Origin: Verrucomicrobiaceae bacterium
GTDB taxonomy: Bacteria > Verrucomicrobiota > Verrucomicrobiia > Verrucomicrobiales > Verrucomicrobiaceae
Direction: 5' to 3'
DNA length: 38,962 bases
Assembly (NCBI GenBank): GCA_016795465.1
Contig: JAEUHK010000102.1
Location: 1-38,962, forward strand
Position numbers and translations under genes: made by a program. How positions within the stretch are numbered: the first letter of the stretch is position 1; every line of letters begins with the position of its first letter. Shown one piece after another: positions 36,398 to 38,962 of the stretch. The notes beneath the pieces were generated by a model that did not search any database, was not told the origin of the DNA, and saw only the letters and a program-made list of their open reading frames with translations.

Positions 36398-38962
36398 TCA
36401 CTTCATCGGATGAGCCTTGAGGATCTCATCCGTCGTGAAGAGCATCATGCGGCCTTTGTTGGCGTCGCGGATGGCTTTCACTTCGGCGGGAGTGACGGCG
36501 TCGGCTTTGTTGCCGAAATTATTGCGGACGAAGGTGAGGACGTTGGCGATTTCTTCGTCTTTGAGCATGCCGGCGAACGGGGTCATCGGGACCTGGCCGT
36601 TGTATTCCTTGCCGCCGACTTTGATGGGGCCCATGAGGCCATACATGACGATCTTGATGAGGCGATCTTTGTCGTCGGTGACCCAGGGGCTGCTGGCGAT
36701 GCTCGGGAAGGCAGGATCGAGGCCCTGGCCGTTCGCCTGATGGCAGGTGACGCAGAGGCCTTCGCGGAAATAGACTTCCTGGCCGGCAGTGAACTGGCCT
36801 TTGGCGACATCGCTCAAGTGCGCGGGGGCTTTGACGACTTTGTATTCGGGCTTGGCGATCTCGACGACGCCGGCGAGGCGATCCGCAGCGGTTTTGGCGG
36901 CGTTTTGGCTCCATTCATCGAGCGGGAGCTTCGAGGCCAAAGCGACGATGTTTTTCGCAGCGGGGATGTTTGGCAGCCAAGACGCGGCGACGATGGCTTC
37001 TAGGCGCACGCGGCCGTTTTCGTCCTGCGCGGCTTTTTCGAGCAAGGCGACGTGATCGGCGATGCGATGCGTGTTGTAGCGCAGCACGCGGACGGCAGCG
37101 GCGCGGGCATGGAAGTTTTTGCTGGAGAGAAGCTGACGAAGCAGACCTTCGTCCACCTGATTGAGGCCCCAGGTGACCCACAGCGCCTCAAGTTTCAAAT
37201 GATCGGTCGGATCGGACTGATTGGACCGATCTACGAAGGCCTTCAAAGCAGGGAGCACTTCACTGGCGGGATGCGCACGCAGTTCACGACGCGTGCGGTA
37301 GCGCTGGCGGAGCTCGGGGGCCTTCAAATTCTCCAGCAAGGCCTCGACGGGGGCTCCGGCGACGGGCGCGGCCTTCACGAGCGGGCGTGAGGGATAGGTG
37401 ATGCGGTAGATGCGGCCGTGGACGTGGTCGCGCAGCGGATCGCGGGCGTTGTGCTGCATGTGGCCGATGAGCACGTTGTGCCAGTCGATGACGTAGAGGC
37501 TGCCATCGGGCGCGAATTCGAGATCGACGGGGCGGAAGTTGCCATCGCTGCTCTGGAGCAGGTTGTGGCGATGCGCGGTCTTCCAGCCGGTGCCGTTGTC
37601 CTCGATCTTCACCTGCTTGATGCCGAGGAAGCCGATGGCGTTCGCGTAGATGAGGTCGCCCTGCACTTCATCGGGGAAGTGGCGGCTGCTGACGACTTCG
37701 AGGCCGCTGGTGGGGCGCACGTTGTGGCCTTTGGGGACGAGGTCGGGTGTGGAGGGTGTCTTGCTGCCAAAGGCGGGCTTCACGGAGACGGGCAGGCCCC
37801 AGTTCATGCTGGTGCCGGAGGTGTGCATGAAGAAATCCTGACCCCATTGATCAAAGACGAAGCCCCAGGGATTTGGGATGCTCATCTGGATGGTGCGCTC
37901 GAGCTGACCGCGCTGCGGGCTGTAGCGGAAGAAGCCGCCATCGACGCAGCGCACGGGGCCGTAGGGCGTCTCGACATTGGAATGGAGGAAGACGCCTTCG
38001 CAAAGCATGAACGCGCCGCTCGGATCGGCGGTGTAGGCGCTGATGGCGTGATGCGTGTCGTGCGTGTCAAAGCCGCCGAGCACGATCTCCATCTTGTCCG
38101 CCTTGTCGTCGCCATTGGTATCGCTCAGCAGCACGAGATTCGGCTCCTGCGAGACATACACGCCCTCCGGAGCGAATTCGAAGCCGATGGGCAGATGCAG
38201 CTTGTCGGCGAAGACGGTTTCCTTGTCCGCTTTGCCGTCGCCATTCGTGTCTTCGTAGATGAGCAGCTTGTCATCCGGCAGCGCATCGCCGGGGCGATAG
38301 TGCGGGTAGGTGGGCATCGTGGCGACCCAGAGGCGGCCCTTGTTGTCAAAGCTGAGCTGCATGGGGTTCGCGAGATTCGGGAACTCTTTTTCCGATGCGA
38401 ACATCTCCACCTTGTAGCCTTCCGGCACGGTGAGCGTCTTCACGGCCTCCTCGCCATAGAGATACTTCGTGCTGCCGTTCTTCACGCTCGGCACGTAGTT
38501 CGTCGGCACCTCGGGGAGCTTGTGCGTCTTGCTGTCATCGACCTTCAACTCGGTCGTCTTGCCTGCGGCGACGTTGCGGATCAGCTCATCGCGCAGCGCG
38601 GCCATCTCGCGGGTCTTTTTCACTTCATCGGGGTAATTCTGCGGGCCGTAGGGATTGTAGCGCTGGCCGTGCGTGTGCACGCCGTTGAGGATGTTGTAGT
38701 CGTTGTTCCAGAACCAGTCCTTCTGCATCACCGCCTCGTGCACGAGCTTTGGATCGGCCTTCGATTCGCGGCTGGCGTGGCCGTAGAGGCCGGTGGCGAG
38801 CAGTTCGCCGATCTTTTCATAACCTTTGTCCGTGGGAACGAATCCGCCAGTGGTGAAGGCCTCGCCGCCCTTCGCCTCGATCTCCTTCGTCGGCGTGAAG
38901 AGGTCGATGTAGGTGAGGTTGTGCTTCTTCGCGACCTTCTCGATGGCGGACGCGTAGAGCAG
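36398..38962 (-). CDS. PVC-type membrane-bound dehydrogenase with HEAT-like and cytochrome c domains, N-terminal SGNH-like part (partial)
   Basis: Large exported redox protein, found mainly in Verrucomicrobia and Planctomycetes. 855 codons are seen; the start lies beyond the window. The order is the end of an SGNH/GDSL-like domain (NLTYIDLFTPTKEIEAKGGE, FTTGGFVPTDKGYEKIGELL) and a linker with WFWNNDYNILNGVHTHGQRY. A beta-propeller dehydrogenase follows (FDNKGRLWVATMPTYPHYRP, DDKLLIYEDTNGDGKADKET, FEFAPEGVYVSQEPNLVLLS, NPWGFVFDQWGQDFFMHTSG), then HEAT-like helices (about 530-700). The C-terminal c-type cytochrome has CVTCH (the CxxCH heme site) and a distal Met in PMTPFAGMLKDEEIANVL. A sugar or polyol substrate is plausible but unproven. 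The usual Asp-x-x-His at the end of the SGNH domain is not visible. Confidence 0.9.
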   Translation of the reverse strand: MLYASAIEKVAKKHNLTYIDLFTPTKEIEAKGGEAFTTGGFVPTDKGYEKIGELLATGLYGHASRESKADPKLVHEAVMQKDWFWNNDYNILNGVHTHGQRYNPYGPQNYPDEVKKTREMAALRDELIRNVAAGKTTELKVDDSKTHKLPEVPTNYVPSVKNGSTKYLYGEEAVKTLTVPEGYKVEMFASEKEFPNLANPMQLSFDNKGRLWVATMPTYPHYRPGDALPDDKLLIYEDTNGDGKADKETVFADKLHLPIGFEFAPEGVYVSQEPNLVLLSDTNGDDKADKMEIVLGGFDTHDTHHAISAYTADPSGAFMLCEGVFLHSNVETPYGPVRCVDGGFFRYSPQRGQLERTIQMSIPNPWGFVFDQWGQDFFMHTSGTSMNWGLPVSVKPAFGSKTPSTPDLVPKGHNVRPTSGLEVVSSRHFPDEVQGDLIYANAIGFLGIKQVKIEDNGTGWKTAHRHNLLQSSDGNFRPVDLEFAPDGSLYVIDWHNVLIGHMQHNARDPLRDHVHGRIYRITYPSRPLVKAAPVAGAPVEALLENLKAPELRQRYRTRRELRAHPASEVLPALKAFVDRSNQSDPTDHLKLEALWVTWGLNQVDEGLLRQLLSSKNFHARAAAVRVLRYNTHRIADHVALLEKAAQDENGRVRLEAIVAASWLPNIPAAKNIVALASKLPLDEWSQNAAKTAADRLAGVVEIAKPEYKVVKAPAHLSDVAKGQFTAGQEVYFREGLCVTCHQANGQGLDPAFPSIASSPWVTDDKDRLIKIVMYGLMGPIKVGGKEYNGQVPMTPFAGMLKDEEIANVLTFVRNNFGNKADAVTPAEVKAIRDANKGRMMLFTTDEILKAHPMK

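Overview
The window looks like chromosomal DNA of a Verrucomicrobiota bacterium, probably near Verrucomicrobium/Prosthecobacter. This rests on recognised protein families, not on a search. The clues are a five-gene locus in the same order and with the same domain layout as Akkermansia Amuc_1102-1101-1100-1099-1098, a PVC-type membrane-bound dehydrogenase with a cytochrome c tail, a PEP-CTERM protease, a Tat-type Gfo/Idh/MocA oxidoreductase, and many genes without a clear Shine-Dalgarno sequence.

Layout. 1-4750 is housekeeping and sugar metabolism: 6-phosphogluconate dehydrogenase (partial), PTS enzyme I on the opposite strand, a sugar-binding lipoprotein and a UDP-glucuronate decarboxylase. 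4810-12041 is a type IV pilus-like assembly operon: a secreted OB-like protein, a PilM-PilN fusion, an Amuc_1100/PilO-like protein, a PilP-position protein with a calcium-loop-like motif, and a TPR-bearing secretin whose gene carries a G9 tract. A strong hairpin terminator ends it and abuts coaE, which runs in a tightly overlapping coaE-rho-rnd operon (12103-15373). 15384-20831 holds a small membrane protein, a beta-helix protein, two small unknown genes, a secreted oxidoreductase and an SseB-like protein. 20932-24824 has a decayed secreted-protein fragment, a trypsin-like protease, a lipoprotein and an Fn3 protein, all on the minus strand. The 640-bp gap after it (24825-25465) contains a six-unit array of TGCCAnnnTGGCA dyads at a 41-42 bp period. 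25466-29024 encodes a membrane PIN/TRAM protein, a PEP-CTERM protease and an ankyrin/L,D-transpeptidase.

29084-34598 is the accessory part: an MmeI-like (type IIL-like) DNA methyltransferase gene destroyed by mobile DNA. An IS3-family element replaces its N-terminus. A palindromic repeat sits in frame inside it. An IS110-family element with 12-bp end repeats and a 340-bp structured leader splits off its C-terminus. The presumed target-recognition segment has base composition unlike its flanks. The window ends with a histidine phosphatase, a kinase-like protein, a repeat-rich spacer and a large dehydrogenase/cytochrome protein running off the edge.

The most interesting items are the helically phased dyad array, the complete Amuc_1100-type pilus locus with a possible phase-variation tract, and the nested mobile elements in the methyltransferase.
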